DNA of 33,065 nucleotides from an uncultured Collinsella sp. (GCA_900762325.1 CAAFGG010000054.1:1-33065), one strand, 5' to 3'; shown: positions 1 to 8,535, numbered from the stretch's first letter. The notes: generated from the letters alone by a model not told the origin. A program made the numbers and translations.

Positions 1-109
1 AGGGTGGGGACGCCGGCCTCCATAGCCTCTCCACCTGCGGAAACGAGGCGACGGCCAGGTGCCGGGAGCTAGTTCCGCGTTGCGCTAGCTGCGGAAACGC
101 GGGGTCCGT

Positions 110-2395
110 TCAGGCTGTTGCGTTGAGATTGAAAATCAACCTTGCCGATAGTCCCTCTTTTTTCAAAATGTCGCGCACCTCGTTCTTAGTAATCGGCTTT
201 TCAAACAACGAAAGCAAAGCGAACGAAAAATCATTAACCGCACACATTCTATGGGTGGCACAACTCAGCAGTACTCTTAACCCCTCTTTTGAGCGTCCGA
301 CTTCTTTCACAAACGAACTTTTAACCAATTGAAAACCATTATCGTGCATTACATAATCGGCATCGATATTTGTATTCAGCAATCCATAATGCAACAGTTC
401 TTCTATCGCCCTTGTCAGCTCGAGATCGCCCTGATCAAGAATAAGAGAAATGCTACAATCAGCCTCCAATAAACGGGCCAACTTAAGGTATACCAACTGG
501 GAAACAGCATAGACATGATGGTATTCAGAATTATAGAAGTAGGCAAATGGCTCAACGAGCACGACAGAGGTCTTGGAATCCAGCCAGATTCGATCAGCTG
601 GATTTAGACTAGTTAGCCGTCGCTTTACTTTGGTCAAATGTCCCTTATACCTGACAGCGTGAATAGAATCTAGGATCCAGGTCACCTCTGAAATATGAAG
701 CCGCTGGGGCAAGTCAATTGTGTCGCTACCGTTTATGACCTCTTGCATATAAAAATCAATATGATGCTCATCAGATAAGGATTTTGCTTCATTTAAAGTT
801 AAACCAGTGCCTGAAACATAATCCACTTCGAGGCGCAAATCCTCATATTGGGACTTCGGCATTACAGAGACACCATACTTATCGGGATGATTCCAAACAT
901 CCGACCCCATAACGAGACCAAAATTCGTAAATCCTCTCGTGGAATATGGAACACTACATACCTGTTTTGAATAATTCAAAACATTCTCTGTATAAGCTAA
1001 GGTGTTCAGAGCCTCTTCTTTAGTTTCGGTCGGAAAGCCAATCATAAAGAATAGATGAACAGGAATACCCGCATTGAGACAATCATGGATATTGCGATCA
1101 ATCCAATCAGCTCTCGTGTTCTTCTTCATTAGATCAAGAACTCTTTGGTTGTATGACTCGAGGCCAAACTGAATCTGCCTACATCCACTTTGGTATATCT
1201 TGTTGAAAACGTCTGTACTTAGGGTTGGAGAGAACCTCGTTTCTCCATGCCAGAAAAACGTTTTTCCCGATGCGTTTATTTCATCCGCGAGTTGCTCCAT
1301 TCTTTTGCCTTCGAATGTTTCATCCACAAAAGAGAAAACTCTCGTGCCGTATTTTTCATTTAACCGACACATTATTTCAAATACTCTCGATATGGGCATC
1401 TTTCGGTAACAACCACCAGTAGCACCGGGAATGGTGCAGAAGGCGCAATGATTAAAACACTGCCTAGAGGAATAAACCGGCAATATTAACTCAGGCATGA
1501 AGTATTTAGAAAGGGCGAAGCCATCGAAATCGGGAACTGTATCGTTGATAAATGTTTGCTCAATCCGATGGTTTTTATATATCTTTCCACCTTTAGCATG
1601 GCAAAGGTTTGGAACACAGTCGAGATTGTCATCACCAGAGTCAAGAGCCTCAAGAAGACGTGCAAGCGGCTCTTCGCCGTCATACATCATTATCGAATCA
1701 ATGTATTCAAAAAAGGGATGCCATTCTTTCATGCAGTCATCTGCTAAACGAGTAATGTAATTGCCGCCCAATGAGACGTGTTTAACAGATGGACATTCTT
1801 CTTTAATCAGTTTCGCTAACGTAACTGCGGAAATCAATTGGAAACAGCCGCTCACCGAAATCCCAATAAACTCGATTTTTTCCCTCTGAATACGCTTAAG
1901 AAAGGCAGTTTCATAGAAGGAAATAAACGGATTATGCAAGGTATCCGCAAGCGATTTCATTATTTCTGGTGTCGAATAATAATCATAGGGCAGATCTATG
2001 GAGTTGAACGTGTATTTAACTCCATATGAGACGTGATTTATGATATAGAGTGCATTTCTAAAAATGTTTTCAGCATATTGTCTTTCTTTTAGATTAAAGT
2101 ATCTCTTTGATCTGAAAATATCTTTTGCTTCGTCAACATTAAGTGCTGACTTTTGTATCAACTCGATTGTTAATTGAACATTCGAACTAAACGAATCCTT
2201 TGATTCCCGATACCTTTTACAGCACTCTTCGACATGTCTAAAAGATAGGAGGTCATCGTAAAATTCCACGTTTAAGTCAACAATGTCAACTTTGTATTGT
2301 TCAACCTCTTGAAGATATGACTTCAAAACAGGCAAGGCAAGATACGGCCCCACTGGACTCCATCCTGGGGGAAATACTAAAAGCGTTTTAGGCAT
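110..2395 (-). CDS. Radical SAM protein with N-terminal B12-binding-like domain
   Basis: The 761-residue protein has the radical SAM cluster motif CxxxCxxC as C313, C317 and C320 (CFNHCAFC). Before it, residues about 170-250 look like the Rossmann part of a cobalamin-binding domain (FIGISVSG, then SLGGNY), but the usual DxHxxG cobalamin-ligand motif is not visible. After the barrel, about 200 residues form a C-terminal region ending in a winged-helix-like stretch. Family knowledge: such enzymes do radical methylation, rearrangement or peptide modification; the substrate here is unknown. It is the last gene of an operon, starting 7 bases after the MFS stop codon, with only a weak ribosome site, which suggests translational coupling. 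Base composition is clearly more A+T-rich than the genes from 8.5 kb onward, a sign of transfer. I see no precursor peptide gene beside it. Family call firm, function open. Confidence 0.85.
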   Translation of the reverse strand: MPKTLLVFPPGWSPVGPYLALPVLKSYLQEVEQYKVDIVDLNVEFYDDLLSFRHVEECCKRYRESKDSFSSNVQLTIELIQKSALNVDEAKDIFRSKRYFNLKERQYAENIFRNALYIINHVSYGVKYTFNSIDLPYDYYSTPEIMKSLADTLHNPFISFYETAFLKRIQREKIEFIGISVSGCFQLISAVTLAKLIKEECPSVKHVSLGGNYITRLADDCMKEWHPFFEYIDSIMMYDGEEPLARLLEALDSGDDNLDCVPNLCHAKGGKIYKNHRIEQTFINDTVPDFDGFALSKYFMPELILPVYSSRQCFNHCAFCTIPGATGGCYRKMPISRVFEIMCRLNEKYGTRVFSFVDETFEGKRMEQLADEINASGKTFFWHGETRFSPTLSTDVFNKIYQSGCRQIQFGLESYNQRVLDLMKKNTRADWIDRNIHDCLNAGIPVHLFFMIGFPTETKEEALNTLAYTENVLNYSKQVCSVPYSTRGFTNFGLVMGSDVWNHPDKYGVSVMPKSQYEDLRLEVDYVSGTGLTLNEAKSLSDEHHIDFYMQEVINGSDTIDLPQRLHISEVTWILDSIHAVRYKGHLTKVKRRLTSLNPADRIWLDSKTSVVLVEPFAYFYNSEYHHVYAVSQLVYLKLARLLEADCSISLILDQGDLELTRAIEELLHYGLLNTNIDADYVMHDNGFQLVKSSFVKEVGRSKEGLRVLLSCATHRMCAVNDFSFALLSLFEKPITKNEVRDILKKEGLSARLIFNLNATA

Positions 2396-2402
2396 ATCAA
2401 CG

Positions 2403-3587
2403 TCACATCTTTCGCAAATAATTCAATTGAAACACAACTACCATCATAATTGAAAATACACCAAGTCCTGTAACGAGAATTGAGAACATCGCGATGCTCG
2501 TGAACAGCGAAACAAGGAGTGTTGAAATAACAACAGCAACCGATTGCAAAGACTCCCTAATTGAAAACAGGCTTATCGATTCAGATCCGTCTCTCGCCAA
2601 ATCCTGCAGCGATGTTATGAGAAGCACATCTTGAATGGCGTTTCCGGCACCGACGATAAAAAGGAAAATAAACGATATCCCAGACGCATAGCGATAGCCA
2701 AACGCCAGATACGCACCGAGCGCAAGATACGTCACAAAACAATATGATTTAACGCAATCGGAACCACTGATTAAACGACCATATATTGTATTTCCGAACA
2801 ACAGTCCGATTGTAAGACTACTCTGAAGGAATCCGTATTGTATCGATGACGAGTCAAATTGCAATTGCGCTATAGCTGGCAAAAGAGAATTCAGAGAGCC
2901 GAATGCCACGCCACTAGAAATATCGATTAATAGGAAACCAATTGCCAAGTGCTTCGCGCTAAGATCACTAAATGCAGTCCTGTTTTTTTCATTTTTTCTT
3001 ATCCCCTCTTTATCATTAACCTCGATAACCGACGGAACATCTCGCAGCAACCAGAACGACGCGGCAAAAGAAAGCGCGTCTAATGCAAGAACAGCCTCCG
3101 CCCCAAATTGAGCGACAACAAAACCGCCGGCAACTGGCCCCAGAACCATCATCAAATTCTGCAGAAACCCAAACGAATTATTAATTACGTCGCGATTGAT
3201 ACTATTCGTATTGGCTCTTAACAACGAGTAAAAGCAGGGCATTTCAACCGTTCGGCAAAGCGATACCGCGCACGTAATAGCAAACATACTCCATTTACTA
3301 TCAACAAAAATATAGCAAACGAATAATCCCGCGCGAATTAAGTCTGCCAATCTCATGGCCTGCAGTGTCCCGATACCCATCTTCTGAGGCAGCTGCGCGA
3401 GCGCAACTGAAAACAGAGAGGGGGCAAATCTGCAGCAGACCATCAAAGCAGTTGCAGAAACATCGTGAGTTACCTCGTAAATCAGCATTGGCAAAGCAAT
3501 ATTCGCACACCAATTGCCTATTTCGCTTATCCCTCTAGCAATATATAGGACCCGAACCGGATGGCTAGCTCTCAATACCGTGAACAT
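2403..3587 (-). CDS. MFS transporter (putative exporter)
   Basis: About 394 residues with some 10-12 hydrophobic segments and the look of a major facilitator efflux protein: an N-terminal RGISEIGNW segment, a middle charged loop near residues 190-210, and a second half starting near AIGFLLIDISSGVAFGS. It resembles the enterobactin-exporter/macrolide-efflux branch of MFS more than sugar importers. I chose the ATG at 3587; a GTG one codon earlier is possible. The start lies inside the 3' end of the DUF2087 gene (about 23 bases overlap), with GAGG some 9 bases upstream, so the two are probably coupled. Placed between a small DUF2087 protein and a radical SAM enzyme, it most likely exports the enzyme's product or gives self-resistance. 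That role is inference. It shares the A+T-rich composition of its neighbours. Confidence 0.8.
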   Translation of the reverse strand: MFTVLRASHPVRVLYIARGISEIGNWCANIALPMLIYEVTHDVSATALMVCCRFAPSLFSVALAQLPQKMGIGTLQAMRLADLIRAGLFVCYIFVDSKWSMFAITCAVSLCRTVEMPCFYSLLRANTNSINRDVINNSFGFLQNLMMVLGPVAGGFVVAQFGAEAVLALDALSFAASFWLLRDVPSVIEVNDKEGIRKNEKNRTAFSDLSAKHLAIGFLLIDISSGVAFGSLNSLLPAIAQLQFDSSSIQYGFLQSSLTIGLLFGNTIYGRLISGSDCVKSYCFVTYLALGAYLAFGYRYASGISFIFLFIVGAGNAIQDVLLITSLQDLARDGSESISLFSIRESLQSVAVVISTLLVSLFTSIAMFSILVTGLGVFSIMMVVVFQLNYLRKM

Positions 3588-3846
3588 CACGATTAACCTC
3601 GTATTTCAGGCCTCGTTCATCCCTTAATAGGAATCCATAATCAACCAAGTACCGCCTCAACACGGCATAATCAGGATAGAGCTGTGACAGCACACGATTA
3701 ACCTGAAGCTCCGTATAACTTGTATTTAATTCAAAGAAAGAGACGGCCCATAGCAGCATGATTCTTTTATAGCTTTCCTTTTTTGGAATTGAAACCAGCT
3801 CGCCATTCTTGAGAAATCGTTTTTTAAAGTCTATTAGCTCATCCAT
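3565..3846 (-). CDS. DUF2087 domain protein
   Basis: This is a 93-residue protein whose whole length matches my memory of DUF2087: an opening IPKKESYKRIMLLWAV helix, then YTELQVNRVLSQLYPDYAVLRRYLVDYGFLLRD. This domain is often the C-terminal part of ArsR/MarR-like transcription regulators and also occurs alone. The ATG at 3846 is preceded by GGAGG at good spacing. It is the first gene of the DUF2087-MFS-radical SAM operon and overlaps the MFS start. A regulatory or partner role for the operon is plausible but not shown. No recognisable DNA-binding helix-turn-helix precedes the domain, so it may not act alone on DNA. Confidence 0.75.
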   Translation of the reverse strand: MDELIDFKKRFLKNGELVSIPKKESYKRIMLLWAVSFFELNTSYTELQVNRVLSQLYPDYAVLRRYLVDYGFLLRDERGLKYEVNRDVHGIES

Positions 3847-3925
3847 TCACATCCTCCATTTCATACGCATCTAATACTAAAAATGCATACGCTTTAGGTC
3901 ATCTCATTCGGCTTCTATATTCGAA

Positions 3926-4165
3926 CTAAACTCGAACTAATCTAAATGATTTGCTCAAACACTCTTCGAAAGCTCGTTTTTCACTCTGAGTAAAATGCCC
4001 TTCCCAGTCAGTCCACGAACAGGAAGGCAACTCACAACGAGCGGAGTCGAAGCCCTCTGCCGTCGGTCGTTCAAAATGCACGATAACCTTTTCGATATCC
4101 CCATCTGTTATCAGGTCAGAATGAACGACCTCGGTACCGTCTTCGAATGTCATATATGGGTACAT
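3926..4165 (-). CDS. Small conserved hypothetical protein (79 aa)
   Basis: The 79-residue acidic protein begins MYPYMTFEDGTEVVHSDL and continues with HFERPTAEGFDSARCELPS. I recall similar stand-alone small proteins in gut Firmicutes and Actinobacteria that start MYPY and share the HFE.PT..GF..AR pattern, all without known function. The frame stays open further upstream, but the ATG at 4165 has GAGGTGG eight bases before it and the upstream residues do not look like protein, so I use the short form. There is no signal peptide and no membrane segment. The gene lies between the radical SAM operon and a divergent membrane protein gene. Its last codons contain a tandem TCGAACTAA repeat (plus strand 3921-3940), so promoter signals of the downstream operon may overlap its 3' end. 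Confidence 0.65.
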   Translation of the reverse strand: MYPYMTFEDGTEVVHSDLITDGDIEKVIVHFERPTAEGFDSARCELPSCSWTDWEGHFTQSEKRAFEECLSKSFRLVRV

Positions 4166-4342
4166 CACGTAAACCACCTCGCAATCGTAAATCCAGTTTA
4201 GCATCAAGCTATTGCACCAAAGACAGCAAGCCCCCCCCTTGATGAGTTGATGGTATCTGTTAAATGTCACGTACGATTCACATCTGGTGGGTACCCTGAT
4301 GGCTACACGAAACGAAGCAGATTTACACCGGGAGGACCCCGT

Positions 4343-5305
4343 ATGACAACCAAGTACACCGACGCGCCGCGCACGCGCGTCATGACGCCGGCATCGCTCA
4401 ACAACGGCGTGCACGAGAACCATTCCATCGGACAGACCATGGCCATCGCGCCCAAAAAGGGCCTGTTTGACGACATTTCCATTCCCCAGATCATCGCCGG
4501 CGCCGCAGCTGCCGCCACGAGCGTTGCACTTGCCTCCAAGATCGGTATCGCGGGTTCAGTAATTGGCGCCGCCGTGAGCTCGGTCATCACCGTTGTGTCC
4601 TCGCAGGTCTACCGCCACTTTATCTCTGCCAGCGCCAAAGCCCTCAAAGGTACGCACGCCGACGTCGACTACCCCGCCGGCGCCTATAAGCCCGTTGAGT
4701 TTGATGCCGAGGAGCACCTAGGTGGCGCCGCGACCACGCAGGAGATGCGCCAGGTTGCGGGACGCGCGACCACGGCGCGTGTCGCCCCCAACAGCCTGCG
4801 CGCCAAGGCGGCGGCAGAGCGCAGCCAGACGCAAAAGAAGGTCATCATCTTCTCGATCGCCATCGCCATCGTCGCGGTCATCGCCTGCGCCGGCGCCATC
4901 CTTATCACCACCGCCGGTGAGGGTCTGGGCGAGCGCCCCGAGCCAATCCTTTCGTCGCGCACGACCGAGAGCGATGCAAATGACAACACCCGGTCTCAAG
5001 ATCAGCAGACGCAAACGGACGACACGCAAGACAGTTCCACCTCTGCCAATTCGTCCTCGAACACCCAAGACCAATCGCAGGGCACCGATTCCTCTACGGC
5101 CAACAGTGGCACGCCATCCGGCACGACCGACTCAAGCCAAACGACTGACGGTTCGCAGCCAAGCACGGGCGGCCAGACGAGCGACACCGCTTCGGGAACG
5201 GGCACAGCAGACAGCAGCAACGCCAACAGCTCGAACAGCTCGAGCGGAACCGCGTCCGGCACGGCATCTGACAACTCGAGCCAAGGCACGGCATCGGGCA
5301 ACTAG
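4343..5305 (+). CDS. Membrane protein with Ser/Thr-rich tail
   Basis: I do not recognise a named family. The start is the ATG at 4343, with GGGAGGA just upstream; the frame is open to 4247 but without a ribosome site. The 320-residue protein has a hydrophobic Ala/Ile/Val-rich segment near residues 53-98 (probably glycine-zipper-like membrane helices), a charged middle region near 100-175, and a single transmembrane helix near 176-195 (VIIFSIAIAIVAVIACAGAI). The last 110 or so residues are almost only Ser, Thr, Gly, Asn, Gln and Asp, as in flexible extracytoplasmic stalks. The probable layout is a cytoplasmic N-terminal half and an exposed disordered tail. A terminator hairpin follows at 5338. 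Base composition matches the host backbone. High G+C and low complexity create long false frames on the other strand. Confidence 0.7.
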   Translation: MTTKYTDAPRTRVMTPASLNNGVHENHSIGQTMAIAPKKGLFDDISIPQIIAGAAAAATSVALASKIGIAGSVIGAAVSSVITVVSSQVYRHFISASAKALKGTHADVDYPAGAYKPVEFDAEEHLGGAATTQEMRQVAGRATTARVAPNSLRAKAAAERSQTQKKVIIFSIAIAIVAVIACAGAILITTAGEGLGERPEPILSSRTTESDANDNTRSQDQQTQTDDTQDSSTSANSSSNTQDQSQGTDSSTANSGTPSGTTDSSQTTDGSQPSTGGQTSDTASGTGTADSSNANSSNSSSGTASGTASDNSSQGTASGN

Positions 5306-5337
5306 GCGCTGCATCCCCAGATAGGCAACCTGTACAA

Positions 5338-5370
5338 CGGGCGCGAATCGATAGCGGTTCGCGCCCGTTT
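5338..5370 (+). terminator. Intrinsic terminator
   Basis: A perfect 10-bp stem (CGGGCGCGAA with TTCGCGCCCG) has a 10-base loop and is followed by TTT. It closes the Ser/Thr-rich membrane protein gene. Confidence 0.75.
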
Positions 5371-5441
5371 GCCTTGGGTGCCGCCATGGCAAACGCTATG
5401 CGATGGTAAGATACTTTACGTGTGTAAAGAGGAGATTTGCC

Positions 5442-6740
5442 ATGAGCAAGACAATAGTTAGGCCCACGCTATCGCTGGGCAACCACATCTATCTGTATTG
5501 CCTGCTGCGCGATGCGATTGGATGCGGCAAGCAAACGTTTATGACGCAGGTCGAAGAGGCGCTCGCCGCGGGCGACATGGCCGCTTATGACCTGGGCTTC
5601 GAGTCAACGCGCGAGCTGCTCGAGGAGCTCGACGACTGCATTAAGCTGACCGTCTTTAAGGGCGGTCGCCTGTATGCCACCGTCATCGCCAACGATGCCT
5701 GGGATGCCGCCCTTGCCAAGGGCGAGGACAAGCCCAAGGCAGCCAAGGGAGCCAAGCAGTCCTACAAAAAGAAAAAGCGCGGCGAGAAGGACCTCAAGGC
5801 CGTGCGCCCCAAGCACGTTAAGCGTCCCGAGCCTGAAGCCATGGTTGAAGCCGTGCCAGAATCCGAGCCCGAGGCAGAGATTGAAGTCGCTATTGAGGTA
5901 ACGGCAGAAGCCGAAACCGAAACCACCGCCACGACTGATCCCGAAGTCATATCCGAGCAGGAAGCCACTGCGGAGCTCAACGAAGCTCCCAAGTCGACAA
6001 CCGAAAAAACCGCCGACCAACCCGAGACGCCTTCGTTCCAAAACAGTGATGTCTTTAGCGACGAGGCCGAGGACGATCAGCCCGCCGATCAAGACGCTAC
6101 CGAGTCGACGCCGAAGCCCGAGACGCCGCAGCCCGCCATCTCGCTCACGGTCGTCTATGACCCCGAGAACGCCAACGCCGGCATCACCACTATGGCATCC
6201 ACGCCCATCGAGGCAAAGTCGAGCGTCGAGAATGAGAGCGCGATGCAGGTTGAGTTTGAAACTGCAGCTGTAGACGCGCCCGTCACCGTGAAGCCCGCAG
6301 ATTCCGCAGTTAAGCCGGAACCGGTGCCTGAGCCCGCACCCGTCATCGAATCCGTGCCCACCTCTACTTGCGACCAAGTTCCCGCACCGGCACCGGCTTC
6401 GGTACCCGCAGCGGCCCCAACCCCCGCACCCGCAGCGCCCGCCATCCCTGAGGACTTCCCCGTCGATTTCGCAACCGAGGTCTTCTGCCCCGGCCCGCTT
6501 CTGCACCAGCTGTCGACCTATCTCCCCTACGGCGCCGACACGCTCGGCATTGTCGGCGAGTACTACTGGATCGCCCGCGAGCGCGGTACCATCGAGGCCG
6601 CGCGAAACCGCGCAAGCTTCCCCCTGCGCTACACGCAGGCCGGCGAGCGCCGCGAGGTTGCCGTGCGCATCCGCCGCAATACCACCGGTGGCCTCGGATC
6701 CACCTGGGCCATCGACAAGGTCGAAGCCCCGGTCGAGTAA
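5442..6740 (+). CDS. Hypothetical protein with long acidic Glu/Pro/Ala linker
   Basis: Function not recognised. The ATG at 5442 is preceded by AAAGAGGAG, so it is preferred to an upstream in-frame start at 5403. The 432-residue protein has three parts. Residues 1-100 form a compact domain (LGNHIYLYCLLRDAIGCGKQ, then FMTQVEEALAAGDMAAYDLG), followed by a Lys/Arg-rich patch. Residues about 130-335 are a low-complexity Glu/Pro/Ala/Thr linker with many EP and PA repeats. Residues about 340-432 form a second compact domain with FGGY-unrelated sequence (GPLLHQLSTYLPYGADTLGIVGEYYW). The two end domains may work together across a flexible tether. No signal peptide or membrane segment is seen. It could be a lineage-specific cytoplasmic protein. 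A strong terminator follows directly. Confidence 0.65.
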   Translation: MSKTIVRPTLSLGNHIYLYCLLRDAIGCGKQTFMTQVEEALAAGDMAAYDLGFESTRELLEELDDCIKLTVFKGGRLYATVIANDAWDAALAKGEDKPKAAKGAKQSYKKKKRGEKDLKAVRPKHVKRPEPEAMVEAVPESEPEAEIEVAIEVTAEAETETTATTDPEVISEQEATAELNEAPKSTTEKTADQPETPSFQNSDVFSDEAEDDQPADQDATESTPKPETPQPAISLTVVYDPENANAGITTMASTPIEAKSSVENESAMQVEFETAAVDAPVTVKPADSAVKPEPVPEPAPVIESVPTSTCDQVPAPAPASVPAAAPTPAPAAPAIPEDFPVDFATEVFCPGPLLHQLSTYLPYGADTLGIVGEYYWIARERGTIEAARNRASFPLRYTQAGERREVAVRIRRNTTGGLGSTWAIDKVEAPVE

Positions 6741-6782
6741 AAAACGGCCTCGGATAGCCAATTGACCATCCGAGGCCGTTTG
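6741..6782. terminator. Intrinsic terminator, probably bidirectional
   Basis: A 14-bp perfect stem (AAACGGCCTCGGAT with ATCCGAGGCCGTTT) and a 12-base loop sit between two convergent genes. A-runs and T-runs flank both sides, so it can serve the plus-strand linker protein and the minus-strand lipoprotein gene. Confidence 0.85.
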
Positions 6783-6794
6783 AATTCAGGCCTT

Positions 6795-7187
6795 TTAGTT
6801 GTCATCGGTGCATATAGACACCAGAGAAGCAAGCTCATCCTCAAGTTGCGGAGCAAAGTATCTAAAAGAAACCTGCGCTCCAGTCGGTATCGACTCAATC
6901 ATATTCGCAGCATTATCTGAAACTCGGTACGATGCAGTTTCACCTGTCTTCAAATCCTCTATTGAACAGACAGAGTCTTCAGCATCAATCGACCTAAGCA
7001 CGCCTTTTCCTTGTAACATCACATCGGCATGCCCGCCAGCTATTTCTAATGAACCTGAGTCTGTCGCAGTCACTTCTCCGGAACCTCCGCGCGATATCTC
7101 TTCCTTTGTTGAACAGCCCACCAATGAAGCCATCAGCACCAAAGACAGAGCTAGACGAATCGCCCTACTTCGAAAAAGTCGTTCCAT
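6795..7187 (-). CDS. Putative lipoprotein
   Basis: The product has a type II signal peptide: a basic start (MERLFRSR), a hydrophobic core (LALSLVLMASL) and the lipobox LVGC, so Cys would be lipid-anchored. The mature part of about 105 residues looks beta-rich and carries two further Cys residues; I do not recognise a family. ATG codons at 7214 and 7199 are possible starts, but the 7187 start gives the most normal signal peptide. Any of these overlaps the 3' end of the upstream cysteine-protease-like gene by 23-50 bases, so translation is probably coupled. The pair may form a secreted enzyme with a membrane-anchored partner or inhibitor; that is inference from the overlap only. Composition is more A+T-rich than the flanking genes. 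Confidence 0.7.
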   Translation of the reverse strand: MERLFRSRAIRLALSLVLMASLVGCSTKEEISRGGSGEVTATDSGSLEIAGGHADVMLQGKGVLRSIDAEDSVCSIEDLKTGETASYRVSDNAANMIESIPTGAQVSFRYFAPQLEDELASLVSICTDDN

Positions 7188-8292
7188 AAGTCCACGCATA
7201 ATAGCTCTGATCATACTTCAGGAAGGATAAAGATGAATTCCAGCCGTCCGCTATGCCAATCATCTGCCTTGTCTCTCCAGTTTTCTTACCAGTAAGTGTG
7301 GCGTAAGCCTCCGCTGTTACAGAATGGGCTGATCCGTTGTACAAACTCGCATGTAAAACATTCGGTCTATTAGAGTTAATCTCATTTTGAATGCTCGCGA
7401 CAGCCGGAGAGGAGACAGTGCGGGCGATAAGAGTACTTCCTCTGCTTGCGCAGTAATTTGTAAACCCCGTTGCACAGGTTGATATCGGCGTTCCACCCAA
7501 AACAACGCCGGGAACAGTCTGTTCTTCATCGGAAAGAGCATGGGTATTGGTGTAATTCCATATCTGCATATATTGCGAAGGGTCGCTATATAAATTGGCA
7601 ATGCCATACAGTTCCGCAACGTTCGAAAAAGCTGTCACCATACAAGCATAGTGGGCGGTAAGCCTCTTAATCTCGCTTTCATCATATGACATAAACTGAG
7701 AAATGGAACGAAATCCAGATACTGTGTAATCCTGCATTTGAGTTGCGTAAATTACAACATCGTTCCAGCTTGAGGGTTTATTCGATAAAACGACAGGCCG
7801 TCCTTCTATGGAAACAGCCGGGATTGTTCTTCCGCAATTTGTTGTTATTGAACCGTCCAAAGATTGCACGCCGAATTCGAATGGATTGATCATTACGACT
7901 GGGTTATTGAACGAATAAGACTCGACACCAAGATCTCCTCCCCGATCCATAGGGCTGACTAAGCCGTCTCCAAAACGATATCCCGTAAGTATTTCATCAT
8001 CTGAAGCATCTAAAACCAAATAGCCCGCGGCTCTATTGGATGTCACAACCGGAACAATGTAACCAAGCGGGGACCCATCAACATCTACAAAAGGAATAGG
8101 GTCAGAAGGCGTATACGAATAGCCGAGGAGTCCCTTTATATATTTATCGGCAAGCTCTTGCGCAATTTCAGAAGTAAATTGTATCTGCTCACCATCAATA
8201 TTGCCCGTCGAAGCAAAAACCTCTTTCGGACGTGCGGCTAAGGCGACAATTGAAGACGCGACAAGTTGCAGAAAACGACGACGCGAAAGCAT
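7165..8292 (-). CDS. Tat-exported papain-like cysteine protease homologue
   Basis: The 375-residue protein starts with a twin-arginine signal (SRRRFLQL, then VASSIVALAA) and should be exported folded. Residues about 40-110 resemble the propeptide-like beta region seen before secreted papain-fold proteases (GYIVPVV, GYLVLDAS). Candidate catalytic residues are C217 in HYACMVTAFSNVAELYG, H323 in GSAHSVTAEAY and D349 or N352 in IADGWNSS; order and spacing fit the C10/C39/C47-like papain fold. No peptidase family can be fixed by eye, and it could be a C39-like domain with another role. The ATG at 8292 has AAAGAAGAA upstream. It overlaps the lipoprotein gene and shares its A+T-rich composition, suggesting acquisition as a pair. 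Confidence 0.65.
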   Translation of the reverse strand: MLSRRRFLQLVASSIVALAARPKEVFASTGNIDGEQIQFTSEIAQELADKYIKGLLGYSYTPSDPIPFVDVDGSPLGYIVPVVTSNRAAGYLVLDASDDEILTGYRFGDGLVSPMDRGGDLGVESYSFNNPVVMINPFEFGVQSLDGSITTNCGRTIPAVSIEGRPVVLSNKPSSWNDVVIYATQMQDYTVSGFRSISQFMSYDESEIKRLTAHYACMVTAFSNVAELYGIANLYSDPSQYMQIWNYTNTHALSDEEQTVPGVVLGGTPISTCATGFTNYCASRGSTLIARTVSSPAVASIQNEINSNRPNVLHASLYNGSAHSVTAEAYATLTGKKTGETRQMIGIADGWNSSLSFLKYDQSYYAWTYGTTFSK

Positions 8293-8535
8293 ATGTTCTT
8301 CTTTCTAGAGAAGCGACTTATAAGGTACTCCTATTCTATAATCTTTTTTTTAACGTTACAGCACTGGTTATATTTCAATTCGATTTGCTTATGTCCTTGC
8401 AACCCAATGCGTCTTTACGTTTTAAACGGAATTAGAAAATCACTCATAGCAAAAACGGGCTTTAATCCCAAAGAGATGACTTTGATTATGAATCAAACCA
8501 GCAGCCAGGGCATAGCTGCAGTGCAATTGCTACAA

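Noticed and set aside
1..109. Palindromes around AGCTAG and TTCCGC with two copies of CTGCGGAAACG
   Set aside because: The arms are short and overlap each other, no T-run follows, and too little sequence lies to the left to identify an element or gene end.
3847..3925. Possible precursor peptide for the radical SAM enzyme
   Set aside because: Every ATG here is followed by a stop within a few codons, so no peptide gene can be supported.
4247..4342. N-terminal extension of the Ser/Thr-rich membrane protein
   Set aside because: The ribosome site GGGAGGA lies just before the ATG at 4343, and the extension is basic and unlike the rest.
4166..4423. N-terminal extension of the 79-residue MYPY protein
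   Set aside because: A good GAGGTGG site precedes the ATG at 4165; the extension overlaps the start of the divergent gene and looks random.
5604..6761. Long minus-strand frame opposite the acidic-linker protein gene
   Set aside because: It is the shadow of a G+C-rich, repetitive gene: product almost only Gly, Arg, Leu and Cys, no ribosome site, and the plus-strand frame has a good start and terminator.
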